A stretch of DNA of 33,820 nt from Microcaldota archaeon (GCA_018812625.1 JAHJDH010000003.1:1-33820); one strand, 5' to 3'; shown: positions 1 through 9,878, numbered from the stretch's first letter. The notes: a model not told the origin generated them from the letters alone. Translations and numbers: made by a program.

Positions 1-3000
1 CCCTCAAGAATACCATAGTCGCTTGCTGGATCGTAGTTTGATAGAGTAAGAGTATTTGCTGCTTCACTTAATGTTGCTCCAGTATCACTCCATGAACCAT
101 TCCATTTCCAAAGCTCAAGATTTGCTTCTGTATAACTTGCTGCTTCAGTATCCGTCCAATGCCAGGTTGTTGTTTCAATTGTTGGAGTTCCAAGTGTTGG
201 AGTTATGTTAATGAATTTCTGCTCAAAGCTAGTGTAATCAGTAGGCAATGTTGAGGAGTTTGTTGTCCAGGTCATTGAGTAACTCTCATTGTTTCGAAGA
301 ACATCATTGAGTGTTAGGTTTGTGTAGTTCACATAAGTTGCTGCTGGGTTTAGGAATGTCATGTTCATATCCAGCGAGAAGTTCATAGGATTGAAATCAT
401 CAGAGTTGTTGAATAGAACATCCTGAGTGTTATTAGTAAATACCAGACCATTTGCATTGACGCTTGATTTGTATAATGATGCACCAATGGAACTGCTGGA
501 ATTCACAGTAACATTGTCAAGTGTAAGGAAATGTTCCAAATAGATAAATCCAAAGAGAAGATCAGCATTATAGCCATGATAAATACCGATTGCATTCTCA
601 TAGAATGTTGTGTTTGCGATTGTTATATTTCCAAGAGGAACATCAGGACCTTCGGTTCCAAGTCCATAGAAACCATAGCTGTTGTTGTAGAACTCAGAAT
701 TGTAAACATTTGCCCATGGCTCGGTTCCTGAAGAGAACGGACCTGTGAGATGAACACCATAAGTGTTGTCCCAAGCAGTGTAATTGTTCAATTCAATTTC
801 TACATATTCATTCTCAAGTTTTACACCAGCATTGCTGTTGTTCCAGGCTCTTGAGTTTGTAATGTTAACATGAGATCCGAAATATGCAATGAATCCATCG
901 CTGTTGTTGTGAATATCAACATAATCCAAAACCACATAGTTGTATGGAGCAGATGAACGGCCGTTCAAAAGGATACCAGTATTGGAGTTGTTGAATACTG
1001 TTGAATTGCTTACAGTTGTTGTGTTAACCTGATCAAGAACAATACCGTCATCATAACCTGAGATTGCAGGACAGTTCTGGATAGTCACATTATCATAGAG
1101 AAGATTTGGATAACTCAAACTTGAGTTAATGATAATACCTGCAGCGTTTGTTGTTCCGTTGTTTGTGATGTTGTAACCATCACAGTCAAATGTAACATTT
1201 GATGATGCGATTCCTATACATGCATTGCTAGCCCCAGAAGTTATGCCAAGCATATTATACGGCGCACCTTCAACATTTGAAGTAAGGACATAGTCTCCAG
1301 GAGAAGTTATCAGCATACAAGTTGAGACACTTGATTGCAGAATACCATAGTCACTTGCTGGATTCATGTTTGTCAAAGTGAGTGTGTTGTTGCCAGTATC
1401 CAAAGCAGCGCTTGTATTGCTCCAGGAGCCATTGTATTTCCAAAGCTCAAATGCACTTTCATTATCTGCTCCAGTTATTTCAGTTTCATTCCATCTCCAG
1501 ATGATTTCATCGATAGAAACGCTGCTGGTGAGGTTCGAAACATCAACGAATTTGTTTTTGAAACTGGAGTATCCTCCAGGTAGAGGTGATGGGGTTGTGC
1601 TCCAATTTATCTGATAGGACTCTCCTGCTGCAATCGAGTCATTGATTGTCATGTTTGTGAAGCTTGTATTGTCTCCAGCAGGTCTGTCGAATATGAGTGA
1701 AAGCATGTTCAGTGTTATTGGAGTTCCGAGGGTGTTGTTAATCTTAAGATCAATTGTGTTGTTGAAAGTTCTTGAATCATAGATTGTTGTATTGTCAGAA
1801 TCAAGAATGTAGATACCAATTTCGCTGTTGTTGCATGCAATTGTATCATTGATTATTGTGTCGTTTGAGTTGTTGACAAGAAGACCGATTGTGTTGTTGC
1901 AAAGATAGAGCGGATCGATATCTACACCAGTAGAAGTATCAAAGAGCATTCCAAACTCATAGCCTACAATGTGGCCGTCTGAACCATATATCTTGGTCCC
2001 ATCATAGCCTCGGTTGAAGATACCAAATCCAGTTCCAGCATCAACAAATGTCTGGACAATGTAGTGCCCATTCATATCAATTACGACATCGTCGGCCAGT
2101 ATCTCAATACATTTATTCTTGGCGACCTGCGTTCCGACAATGTCATTTGCAAGACGATAACGACCAGATGAGGTTATGTCCATACACCCAGTAATAAGTT
2201 CTGGATCTTCCATAAGACCATAAATGCCTTCGGGTGAGAAGTGCTCAAGCTTCATGTAATTGTCAGTTGTATTTGGAACTAAATTCAATTCCTGGACATA
2301 TAAGATACTGGATATCCATTTGGAAACATACATGTCAAACCTTGACTCAACGTATGGGCCAGATGCAACTTCAGTTGAAGTCCAGTGCCAGGTTGTTGAA
2401 TTGATTTCCTGTCCGGTTGCTTTGGTTCGTAGATATTCAATGTCAAGATATTTATTCTCAAAACTGCGCGCCCATGCTGGAAGTGCGGATTCGCTGATAT
2501 TTGTACCAGTTATGGCATAAGGACTAGATGCAGTTAGGTCTTCAAAGTTATCCTCAAGATCAAGACGAACATATTGAGCTGGTGTGCCTCCATCCCACAT
2601 AAAGTCGAGATTAGTTGCATTCAGTGAAACATCTGTAAAGGAACCCGGATCAACAACCAGATCCTTATCATTGTCATATAATATGACGTTGGCCAAGGTA
2701 GCATTATAAGTTTCATCAAGAATCACACCATATCCATGATTGATACCACCAGTTCCAGTTTTTGATACTGTGACATTCTCAATAGTTGACTCATGGCATC
2801 CGATATAGTTTATTCCAGAACCCGGCTCATAATCAGGTCCGCCAAACCCTCCATCAGAAACATTGCTGTTTGCGAAAATATTATTCTGACAATCATTACT
2901 GCTGAATTTGGTCCTTGCAGAGAAGAAGCCATGTTGTGTGTGGTTTATAGTTACGTTGCTAACTTCCACTGCATCGCTTCCAAGAGAATAGATACCGTAT

Positions 3001-6000
3001 TCGAAGTCGCTTATTAGGGAACAGTTCTGGATTATGACATTGTCTGAACCTGGAACAAGAGCTATTGCAGCAGTATCAGCTAGCTGCGGACCAGTTGGCC
3101 AATCAATGTACGAACCGTTGCAGTTGAGGACAACGTTTGAACTGTTAATGAGGATACATGCATAGTCAATATTGTATGCATTTCCTTGAAGTACTGGTGA
3201 TATGTTGCCATCTGGAGCAGTATAATCCCCGTATAAAACAAAGCTGGCTGCATCTATACCATTGGCAATAGTATAAGTTCCAGGGTCAGATATTTCGATG
3301 CATCCATATACTGGTGTTGAACCAAGACTGGAGATATCCTCGAGCATAGCATATGTTGACTGTGGATCCATTGCAGAAAGTGAAAGCGAATTGGTATTTG
3401 TCTTAATAGTTGCTCCAGTATTGCTCCATGAACCATTATGCTTCCAAATCTCTAATTCTGCCTCATCAGCACTGCCAATCTCAGAATCTTCCCATTTCCA
3501 GGTGATGTTGTTGATTGAAACATCGCCATTGACTTGGGTGATGTTGACATATTTATTATCAAATGTAGCCCTGAAAGGTGGCAGTGTGGTTGGCTGGAAA
3601 GCATGGTCAATCGTATATGTTTCATCGAACTCAGTAAGTGTGTCGTTGATGTAGAGATGAGTGTCCCTGTTAAAGTCACCAGCGTCGCGATCAATTGTCA
3701 TGTTCTTTGCAACGTAGTAGTCTGTGCCGCCAGAGGATGCCATAATGTAGAAGTCTTTCGTGTTATTGAAAAGATGAACATCCTCAATCGTAAGGTTGTA
3801 TTGTGATGAAAGTGAAAGACCGTAGCCATTCTTATTCGCAGTGCAGTTTGAGATAATTACATTTGATGTGTAGCTTATCTGGAAACCGCTGACCGTATTA
3901 TTGAATGCAGTGTTGTTGGTCAAATTGTTGCTGTTTCCTATTATGTAGTAGCCTGAGCCAGTACTATGACGGACGATGTTGTCGGAAATATTGTTACCGG
4001 CAGACTGGACATTCATGCCAACCCCATCATTCGCCTCAAGAAGGTTGCTGTATATCCTGCTCGATGGGTTGTTGTGCGCAAGGCCCGAATCGCCGTTGTT
4101 GCTCATGTTATTATCATATATACTGAAATTGCTGCCGCCAGCTGTGTAAAGCCCATAGCGATAATTATCGTATAAATGATTGTCATGGAAAGTGTTGTTG
4201 GTGCCCGAGCCGGTGCGGATTCCATCCCATGATGAATTGCGTACTGTAAGGTTGTAGAACTGGCTGTCGCTTGTGTTGTATGTCCAAATTCCGTATGATT
4301 GTGCGATGTCACCAGACGCATTAATGAGAGTGACATTTCGAATTGTATCCCCAGAAGTCTGATGGAGCGCGATTCCAATCTCATAGTCGCTGATATTTCC
4401 GCAGTTCTCTATAGTTACGTTAGTATAATCAGCTGTAGTGTTTCCGTAAATCGTAATTGCTGCAGCATCATCCATATGATTTAGATTCGTGATGGCATAA
4501 CCATTGCAGTCAAAGCGAACATGATTGGCCATAATCCTGAAACAGGTATAATCAACATAATTTACATCAGGAACAGAAAATGGCGCTCCATAAGCATCGA
4601 AACCTAAAAGATATGTTCCTGGAACTGTAATGTCCTCGCATCCGGTTCCAAGTCCTTCAAAAATTCCGTATTCGCTGTTTGGAACTAAGTTTGTGATAGA
4701 AAGATTATTAGTTGCGGTATTAAGATTACTGATCATCTTGGTCCACGAACCATTGTTCTTCCAGATTTCTAGATTTCCTTCGGAATATCCGCTTACCTCC
4801 GCATCATTCCACTGGAAGGATATGCTGTCGATCGAAACAGTACCAATGTCTGAGCTTATATCAACGTATTTTTCATTGAATGAAGGAAAAACAAATGGAG
4901 GATTGGAACTGTTTGTTGTCCAGTTGAAATAGTATCTTGATGTTGCACTCATCTGATCATACATTGATATGTTTGAATAGTTCTGATAGTTTCCAAGTGG
5001 ATTATCGAAAATCATTTCATCCATGAATATTGCTGGTGCGGAAGTTGCATACAAAGCAACGTCACGTGAATTATTGTACATGTGATTTTTGGAAAGATTC
5101 GTTCCGGGTCCTTGCGAAACATAAATACCATAAGTTGATGAACGAGTCACATTATTGTTAATTATACGCGTACTTGCTGCACCGATAACTGAAATACCGG
5201 TTGGTATGCCAGTAACATTGTTGTTCATGATGAGATTGTTGTAGCTCGTTGAGTCACCAACATAAATACCAGTGTTGGTCACATCATCAATCACATGATC
5301 GTAAACTTCATTGAAGTCTGCATCTGTATCAAGGCGAATAGCAGTATTAACATCAGTGATTGTGTTGTTTGTAAGGACGTTTCCTTTGGAACTTGATGTT
5401 GCCATAATCCCGTATGTGCCGCTGTTGGAAATATTGTTTTCCCAAATACGGTTCAAAAGACTTCCAGAAGTCAGGAAGATACCGACATTTTGGTTGTCAT
5501 AGATACTGTTATTTGTATAATTATTGCTGTTGCCGCCCCATGAATAAACACCATAGTCAAAGCGATGGAACGTATTGTTCTCGACTATATTGTAATATGA
5601 ATATCTTGGATAAAATCCATAACCATCAATTGACCAATTGAACGTGTTGTTTCCGTAAATTCCGTGAAGACCTGCATCTGCATAAACACCTATTGGGAAA
5701 TATGCAGTGTTGTTGTACATGTGAACAAAGTCTCCCCTGATTCTGTATCCATAATCCCCAGTACCAGAAGTTCTGCGAACTTCATTGTCAACAATCGTGT
5801 TGTTGTGGCTGTTCTCATCAGTGAGGAAACCAGCATCATAAGGATTCTGAACATAATTGTTTCTCATTGTTGAATTGGAAGTGTTATCAAGCATAACACC
5901 ATAAGCATACCCATAAGCATTGCAGTTTTTTATTGTAAGGTTTGATACTCCAGTCCCAAGAATCGCATAGCGATAAATTTCAGCTGTATGGCTAAGATTG

Positions 6001-8150
6001 TATCCATTACAATCAAGAACAACATCATCTGCAAGGATTTTCAAACATGCAAAACCAGTTCTTGGAGATGCATTGATAGGTGATCCTGCCAGATTATTAA
6101 TAAGGCGATATTCTCTTGGCTGATCGATTTCCATACATGATGAGACAGGAATTGCAAGTTGCTCTCCAAGTATACCATAAACAACTCCGTTCAAGCCGCT
6201 TGGAACTGGATGATTGTTAAGAGTGAGTTTGTTGCTTCCAAAATTAAGAGTTGCGCCCTTATCATCCCATGAAGAAGATGTATTCCATGAATAAACCTTC
6301 AGTGTAGTTTCATTGAATGATTCTGAAGTAACTTCAGCATCTGTGTAGTGCCAAACTAATTTCTCAATTGTTGGGGTATTCAAGGATTCCGTTCTCCTAA
6401 ACCGAACGAATTTCTGGCCAAGGCTATAATTTTCCAATGGTGGGGATACAGCTGGATGATTCCACCAGGAAATACTGTACTGATCAGCATCACTTGGCAT
6501 CGAATCATTCAAATCAAGCCAGGTGTAATTCTCAAACACCCCTGTTGGTGGAAGGAAGTAGAGACTCAACATGCTGACATTTGAATTGATAATATCCTTC
6601 TGCCTGATATTAAGATCATAATCATTATTGTAGAGAGTAAGGTTGTTTACAGAAATATTTCTTGGATCGCGAAGCCTCATTCCAATTCCAACTGATGAAC
6701 TAATAGAACCACTTGAATACGCAGTGCTGTTAATGTAATTGCTGTTGATGCATCCTATTGAGAATAAACCAGCGCCAGGCTGCCAATCAGGTTTAGTATA
6801 ACCTGCATTGTATGATGAGACATTAACATATGTGTGATTGTCACAGTCAGAACTGCTGAATCTTGTTCTCATGGAAGTAAGGCCATAATAAGATCTGTTT
6901 GAAGAAACATTCTCAATATGGACATTCCTGTTTCCAAGAAGGTATACATTGAATGCGAAATCTTCGATGTTTGGACAGTTTGTGATTGTAATATTGTTCT
7001 TGCTAGGAACTACAGCAATCCCAGCTGAAACTGAGTTGAAATCTCCAGAGCCATCCCAATCTATCTCGAGTCCTTGGCAATCAAAGTTAACATTTGAGGC
7101 ATTGATTATGATGCATGCATAAGTTATGTCAAAGGCTGCGCCTTGAAGAGTTGAAGAAACATTACCAAAAGGAGCTTGATAACCATCGTAACTCAAAACC
7201 GAAGATGCTGAAATATCTGCACCAAGATAGTAGGAACCAGATTCATTTAGTTCCACACATCCGAATAAATTCTGATCTCCGAACATTCCGTAGATGGATT
7301 CATTTGCCAGGTTCGTTACAGTAAGTGTATTCTGAACAACATTGCGAGATTCCCCAGCACCATCCCAGTCACTGCCATTCCACCCATACAATTCAATTGT
7401 AGATTCTTTGAAAGCTGAGCCTTCTGAAGTTGTCCAATGCCAAACTGCTGAGTCAATGCTCATGGTGGATGTTGCAGTTATTGTGATATACCCGTCTCTG
7501 ATATTTGTAAGGCTGTTTGGAGCAGCTGATGGACTTGATGACCAGTTGATGTTGTATTCTTCATTAGAAATCGTAAGAGTATCATCAATGTCAAGAATTG
7601 TGTAATTGTTCAAATCCCCGCTTGGATTATCGAATGTAACATTGTTCAGTTCAATTGGAATGCTTGGTGAAGATGAGGAAGTGTTTATGTTGAAATCAAG
7701 TGAGTTGTTGTAAAGTCTTGTATCATTGATAGTGGTGTTGATTGAGTCATAGACAAGAATACCGTATTGGCTGTTGTTGCATGCAATTGCATCAACAATG
7801 TTAGTGTTGTTGGATTGATTTACAAAAATACCAACATCATTATTGCAGAAAGATGAGGGATCTACAGATACATTATCGGAATCTGTAATCTTGATACCAT
7901 TTGTATAGTCACTTACAACTGAGCAGTTTATTATTTCGACATTGTCAGTTGTTACAAGTATACCATTTGTTGTTCCTCCAGTTCCATTATTCTCGATTTT
8001 ATAATCATAACAATTCAAGGTGACTCCAGATGCAGTTATCTTAAGACAAGAAGTACCATCACCAGAAATATTTGCTCCGGCTAAATTGTTTATTAGTCCA
8101 TACTCGCCTGAAGATGAGATTTCCTGGCATCCGGAAACCGGTGTTTCGGC
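1..8150 (-). repeat. Seven in-frame beta-helix modules (M1-M7) of the surface protein
   Basis: Module boundaries were set by hand at the conserved Cys motif that follows each YGIL-like end. Approximate spans, N- to C-terminal: M1 8138-7262, M2 7261-6137, M3 6136-4641, M4 4640-3304, M5 3303-2189, M6 2188-1321, M7 1320 to the window edge. Lengths run from about 870 to 1,500 bp. DNA identity is mostly low, but junctions keep similar sequence: AGAATACCATAGTC occurs near positions 9 and 1342. M6 carries Met in place of the third Cys (IDMNGHYI). Boundaries are approximate to tens of bases. Confidence 0.8.
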
Positions 8151-9092
8151 CATGACACCGACAGTCGTGTTGGAACTGCATAAAGCACCCCCATCCTGCG
8201 TGCCATCATTTGGAGTAACACAAATACTCCAGTTCTGATCATCAGTTGTCATGCTGCTGACAATTTTGTTTGATTCGTTGGCCGCGAAAGCTGCGACCTG
8301 CTCTGCAGAAAGTGCAGAATCATAGAATCTGACATCGTCTATTGAACCGTAGAAGTCATCACTGGTAGAGCCATCTATGCCTATGTAAAGATAGGTTGGC
8401 GAGGCTATATCATATTGATGGGAAGAATTCCCCAGTGACCTCCCATCAAGATAAAATTTAAGCTGGCCGGCGGCCGTCCCTTCCCTGACAAATGCCACGT
8501 GGTGCCAGTTGCCATCAGTTATGCTGCTGTTGGACAATGAAGATGGGTGAATTCCCGAATCATAGACCCCGAGATAATTTGAGTTGTAGACGTAAAAACC
8601 AGGGTCGTGATAGTTCATGCCAAAGATACCTGCGTACGAAATCTGACTTGCCGCAGGTTTTATCCATGCCATCATGGTATAATTTCCGGAACCGATAGGC
8701 GGGAAGCTCGTAGTGGCAAGGGATACGTAATCGCCACTACTACTGAATTCGTATGCACCATGACCATCATGGCCCCCAGTGGCATTGTATATTGCTCCGG
8801 CAACAGAGCTGCCGCCATTATCATCTCCAGCATAATCAGTTGCATTATATGCGTTCGAAGAACCTTCAAAAGGAACATACAAAACAGGAAGTTCATCACC
8901 ATTCAGTGACCACACAGTAAAATTACGGACATCGTCCGAGTCGCCATCATAAACATCCCAGCTTGCGCTAAGGTTGTCAGTCGATAAATAACCAGTAATT
9001 GAGATATTTTCTGCTATTGGCAGCGCGGCAAAAGAAATGCCAGAAAAAAGTAAAATCACTAGAACTACGGAGACTATGGTAAATGAACGCAT
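1..9092 (-). CDS. Giant secreted LamG / right-handed beta-helix surface protein (C-terminus beyond window)
   Basis: This frame is absent from the ORF track because it runs off the left edge. I translated the N-terminal part and several other stretches by hand and found no stop there; at least 3,030 residues are present. Residues 1-22 form a signal peptide (MRSF, hydrophobic core, SFA/ALP cleavage). Residues about 70-271 are a LamG/concanavalin-A-like domain (GNWHHVAFVREG, FYLDGRSLG, IDDVRFYDSALS). The rest is Asn/Thr/Ser-rich NosD-like parallel beta-helix in modules. Each module opens with a Cys...Cys...DCxGxxI motif and closes with a beta domain such as WHWTxxE...ELWxWNGSW...YGIL. N-x-S/T sequons are very dense, suggesting heavy N-glycosylation. 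Family knowledge: such proteins are cell-surface adhesins or carbohydrate binders. Cell-surface attachment and adhesion here are inferred, and the anchoring end is not visible. The ATG at 9092 fits a leaderless start about 25 bases after a TATA box. Confidence 0.93.
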   Translation of the reverse strand, partial: MRSFTIVSVVLVILLFSGISFAALPIAENISITGYLSTDNLSASWDVYDGDSDDVRNFTVWSLNGDELPVLYVPFEGSSNAYNATDYAGDDNGGSSVAGAIYNATGGHDGHGAYEFSSSGDYVSLATTSFPPIGSGNYTMMAWIKPAASQISYAGIFGMNYHDPGFYVYNSNYLGVYDSGIHPSSLSNSSITDGNWHHVAFVREGTAAGQLKFYLDGRSLGNSSHQYDIASPTYLYIGIDGSTSDDFYGSIDDVRFYDSALSAEQVAAFAANESNKIVSSMTTDDQNWSICVTPNDGTQDGGALCSSNTTVGVMAETPVSGCQEISSSGEYGLINNLAGANISGDGTSCLKITASGVTLNCYDYKIENNGTGGTTNGILVTTDNVEIINCSVVSDYTNGIKITDSDNVSVDPSSFCNNDVGIFVNQSNNTNIVDAIACNNSQYGILVYDSINTTINDTRLYNNSLDFNINTSSSSPSIPIELNNVTFDNPSGDLNNYTILDIDDTLTISNEEYNINWSSSPSAAPNSLTNIRDGYITITATSTMSIDSAVWHWTTSEGSAFKESTIELYGWNGSDWDGAGESRNVVQNTLTVTNLANESIYGMFGDQNLFGCVELNESGSYYLGADISASSVLSYDGYQAPFGNVSSTLQGAAFDITYACIIINASNVNFDCQGLEIDWDGSGDFNSVSAGIAVVPSKNNITITNCPNIEDFAFNVYLLGNRNVHIENVSSNRSYYGLTSMRTRFSSSDCDNHTYVNVSSYNAGYTKPDWQPGAGLFSIGCINSNYINSTAYSSGSISSSVGIGMRLRDPRNISVNNLTLYNNDYDLNIRQKDIINSNVSMLSLYFLPPTGVFENYTWLDLNDSMPSDADQYSISWWNHPAVSPPLENYSLGQKFVRFRRTESLNTPTIEKLVWHYTDAEVTSESFNETTLKVYSWNTSSSWDDKGATLNFGSNKLTLNNHPVPSGLNGVVYGILGEQLAIPVSSCMEIDQPREYRLINNLAGSPINASPRTGFACLKILADDVVLDCNGYNLSHTAEIYRYAILGTGVSNLTIKNCNAYGYAYGVMLDNTSNSTMRNNYVQNPYDAGFLTDENSHNNTIVDNEVRRTSGTGDYGYRIRGDFVHMYNNTAYFPIGVYADAGLHGIYGNNTFNWSIDGYGFYPRYSYYNIVENNTFHRFDYGVYSWGGNSNNYTNNSIYDNQNVGIFLTSGSLLNRIWENNISNSGTYGIMATSSSKGNVLTNNTITDVNTAIRLDTDADFNEVYDHVIDDVTNTGIYVGDSTSYNNLIMNNNVTGIPTGISVIGAASTRIINNNVTRSSTYGIYVSQGPGTNLSKNHMYNNSRDVALYATSAPAIFMDEMIFDNPLGNYQNYSNISMYDQMSATSRYYFNWTTNSSNPPFVFPSFNEKYVDISSDIGTVSIDSISFQWNDAEVSGYSEGNLEIWKNNGSWTKMISNLNTATNNLSITNLVPNSEYGIFEGLGTGCEDITVPGTYLLGFDAYGAPFSVPDVNYVDYTCFRIMANHVRFDCNGYAITNLNHMDDAAAITIYGNTTADYTNVTIENCGNISDYEIGIALHQTSGDTIRNVTLINASGDIAQSYGIWTYNTSDSQFYNLTVRNSSWDGIRTGSGTNNTFHDNHLYDNYRYGLYTAGGSNFSIYDNNMSNNGDSGLAHNNPSSRIYSNLLEANDGVGMNVQSAGNNISDNIVRHSTGSGYYIIGNSNNLTNNTAFNNTVSGFQISYTSNVIISNCTANKNGYGLSLSSQYNLTIEDVHLFNNTKDFYIMASSGGTDYYVAKNMTIDRDAGDFNRDTHLYINDTLTEFDETYTIDHAFQPTTLPPFRATFDNKYVNITQVNGDVSINNITWKWEDSEIGSADEAELEIWKHNGSWSNTGATIKTNTNSLSLSAMDPQSTYAMLEDISSLGSTPVYGCIEISDPGTYTIANGIDAASFVLYGDYTAPDGNISPVLQGNAYNIDYACILINSSNVVLNCNGSYIDWPTGPQLADTAAIALVPGSDNVIIQNCSLISDFEYGIYSLGSDAVEVSNVTINHTQHGFFSARTKFSSNDCQNNIFANSNVSDGGFGGPDYEPGSGINYIGCHESTIENVTVSKTGTGGINHGYGVILDETYNATLANVILYDNDKDLVVDPGSFTDVSLNATNLDFMWDGGTPAQYVRLDLEDNFEDLTASSPYAITGTNISESALPAWARSFENKYLDIEYLRTKATGQEINSTTWHWTSTEVASGPYVESRFDMYVSKWISSILYVQELNLVPNTTDNYMKLEHFSPEGIYGLMEDPELITGCMDITSSGRYRLANDIVGTQVAKNKCIEILADDVVIDMNGHYIVQTFVDAGTGFGIFNRGYDGTKIYGSDGHIVGYEFGMLFDTSTGVDIDPLYLCNNTIGLLVNNSNDTIINDTIACNNSEIGIYILDSDNTTIYDSRTFNNTIDLKINNTLGTPITLNMLSLIFDRPAGDNTSFTNMTINDSIAAGESYQINWSTTPSPLPGGYSSFKNKFVDVSNLTSSVSIDEIIWRWNETEITGADNESAFELWKYNGSWSNTSAALDTGNNTLTLTNMNPASDYGILQSSVSTCMLITSPGDYVLTSNVEGAPYNMLGITSGASNACIGIASSNVTFDCDGYNITNNGTTNAAGIIINSSLSYPNLLYDNVTIQNCPAISGYDDGIVLDQVNTTTVSNSTVFNNSNTGILLNGRSSAPYNYVVLDYVDIHNNSDGFIAYFGSHVNITNSRAWNNSNAGVKLENEYVEIELNNYTAWDNTYGVHLTGPFSSGTEPWANVYNSEFYNNSYGFYGLGTEGPDVPLGNITIANTTFYENAIGIYHGYNADLLFGFIYLEHFLTLDNVTVNSSSSIGASLYKSSVNANGLVFTNNTQDVLFNNSDDFNPMNFSLDMNMTFLNPAATYVNYTNLTLNDVLRNNESYSMTWTTNSSTLPTDYTSFEQKFINITPTLGTPTIETTTWHWTDTEAASYTEANLELWKWNGSWSDTGATLSEAANTLTLSNYDPASDYGILE

Positions 9093-9110
9093 GGCAATAT
9101 TAGAAATGTA

Positions 9111-9121
9111 ATATTTATAAA
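9111..9121 (-). promoter_or_regulatory. TATA box for leaderless transcription of the surface protein
   Basis: On the minus strand the sequence reads TTTATAAATAT, centred about 25 bases before the ATG at 9092. No Shine-Dalgarno-like purine stretch lies between. This spacing places transcription initiation at or within a few bases of the start codon, the usual archaeal leaderless arrangement. Confidence 0.65.
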
Positions 9122-9164
9122 TTCAAATACAGCTGAAAAGTTTCATACTAATAATATAATATAG

Positions 9165-9198
9165 AAAAAAAGTGGTAAAAAATATACAAAAAAAAGAA
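9165..9198 (-). terminator. Oligo-T terminator after the Asp-rich secreted protein
   Basis: Directly after the minus-strand stop codon the sequence has three T tracts (TTCTTTTTTTTG, TATTTTTT, CTTTTTTTC) within about 34 bases. Archaeal RNA polymerase terminates at such runs without a hairpin. The tracts separate this gene from the promoter of the downstream surface protein. Confidence 0.55.
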
Positions 9199-9798
9199 TT
9201 ATCTGCATTTTGGAGTAACTGATACGTTCATGAAAAGCCGCATGTCACCTAGAATTCCAAAACACATCATCTCAACAGTTGCAATCTCATTTGAAACTTC
9301 TTCAGTAGAATTAAGTGGAAGAGGAACATTTTCTTCTATGAGCTCTCCGGTCCCATCACAATGAAGAGTAACATAAGCTACCGGGCCTTCATTTGAAACT
9401 CCGGTTATCCGTATTCCACCAACAACTGAGCTTCCGCCAATATCAACTCTAAGTTCTGGGTTTGAATCAGATTCTGTAGCACATCCGGGTTCAGGACAGG
9501 GCGGCAGCTCTACCTCCATATCATATATAGCATCAGGCCTAGCATCAATAATCATTTCAGCATCCATTCTCATATCAGCATCACGATGATCAGGATCATT
9601 ACCAATTACATCAGAATCAATCCGAGCTGGAGTATCCGAATCCATTCCAGCATCCTCTGAAAGAGATTGTCCGCCACATGCAGGGGTAAGCATAGCCAAA
9701 CAAATAATTCCTTCTGCAGCCAGTTTCTTTACCTTTGAGAACTTAACTGGTTTTTCTGAATCCTTTTTTCGAGCATTTTTTGCCGTTTTTGTTAACAT
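9199..9798 (-). CDS. Small Asp-rich predicted secreted protein, possible lipoprotein
   Basis: The ORF track starts at 9828. The ATG at 9798 is preferred because AGGTGG lies about 7 bases upstream, giving 199 residues. Residues 1-25 are Lys-rich, followed by a short hydrophobic stretch (GIICLAMLTPA) and Cys41-Gly-Gly, resembling a lipoprotein signal. The Pro at -2 makes the lipobox imperfect, so lipidation is uncertain. Residues 45-95 are a low-complexity Asp linker (DAGMDSD, RDADMRMDAE, DARPDA). Residues 97-110 hold two Cys (PPCPEPGC). Residues 115-199 form a probable beta-sandwich domain with three more Cys and an end in TPKCR. I do not recognise the C-terminal domain. The Asp-rich linker after CGG is a style familiar from delta-proteobacterial lipoproteins, which may be transfer or convergence. 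Confidence 0.8.
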   Translation of the reverse strand: MLTKTAKNARKKDSEKPVKFSKVKKLAAEGIICLAMLTPACGGQSLSEDAGMDSDTPARIDSDVIGNDPDHRDADMRMDAEMIIDARPDAIYDMEVELPPCPEPGCATESDSNPELRVDIGGSSVVGGIRITGVSNEGPVAYVTLHCDGTGELIEENVPLPLNSTEEVSNEIATVEMMCFGILGDMRLFMNVSVTPKCR

Positions 9799-9830
9799 AA
9801 TATCCCACCTACTATAATAGTACAGCAAAT

Positions 9831-9841
9831 CATTAAAAAGA
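9831..9841 (-). promoter_or_regulatory. Probable TATA element of the Asp-rich protein gene
   Basis: On the minus strand CTTTTTAATG lies about 35-40 bases before the ATG at 9798. Initiation 25 bases downstream would leave a short leader that contains the AGGTGG ribosome binding site. Confidence 0.4.
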
Positions 9842-9856
9842 CTCCCCCCTTGGGAG
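9842..9856. promoter_or_regulatory. Inverted repeat in the divergent promoter region
   Basis: CTCCC and GGGAG form a 5-bp palindrome with a 5-base spacer, placed between the two divergent TATA elements. Its GC richness stands out in an AT-rich intergenic region. It could be a regulator site for one or both genes. The arms are short, so chance is a real alternative. Confidence 0.25.
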
Positions 9857-9878
9857 GAACAAGATAGGTTCTTAAAAG

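Noticed and set aside
3298-3654. Plus-strand ORFs across 500-8900, including the 118-residue one
   Set aside because: All lie opposite the beta-helix reading frame, whose repeats create long open antisense frames. None has a recognisable domain or start signal.
1-9000. Recurrent short DNA motifs (GTTGTTG, CAATTGT) suggesting a CRISPR or satellite array
   Set aside because: Spacing is irregular and there are no identical repeats with unique spacers. The motifs come from Asn-Asn-Ser/Thr codons of the beta-helix protein read on the other strand.
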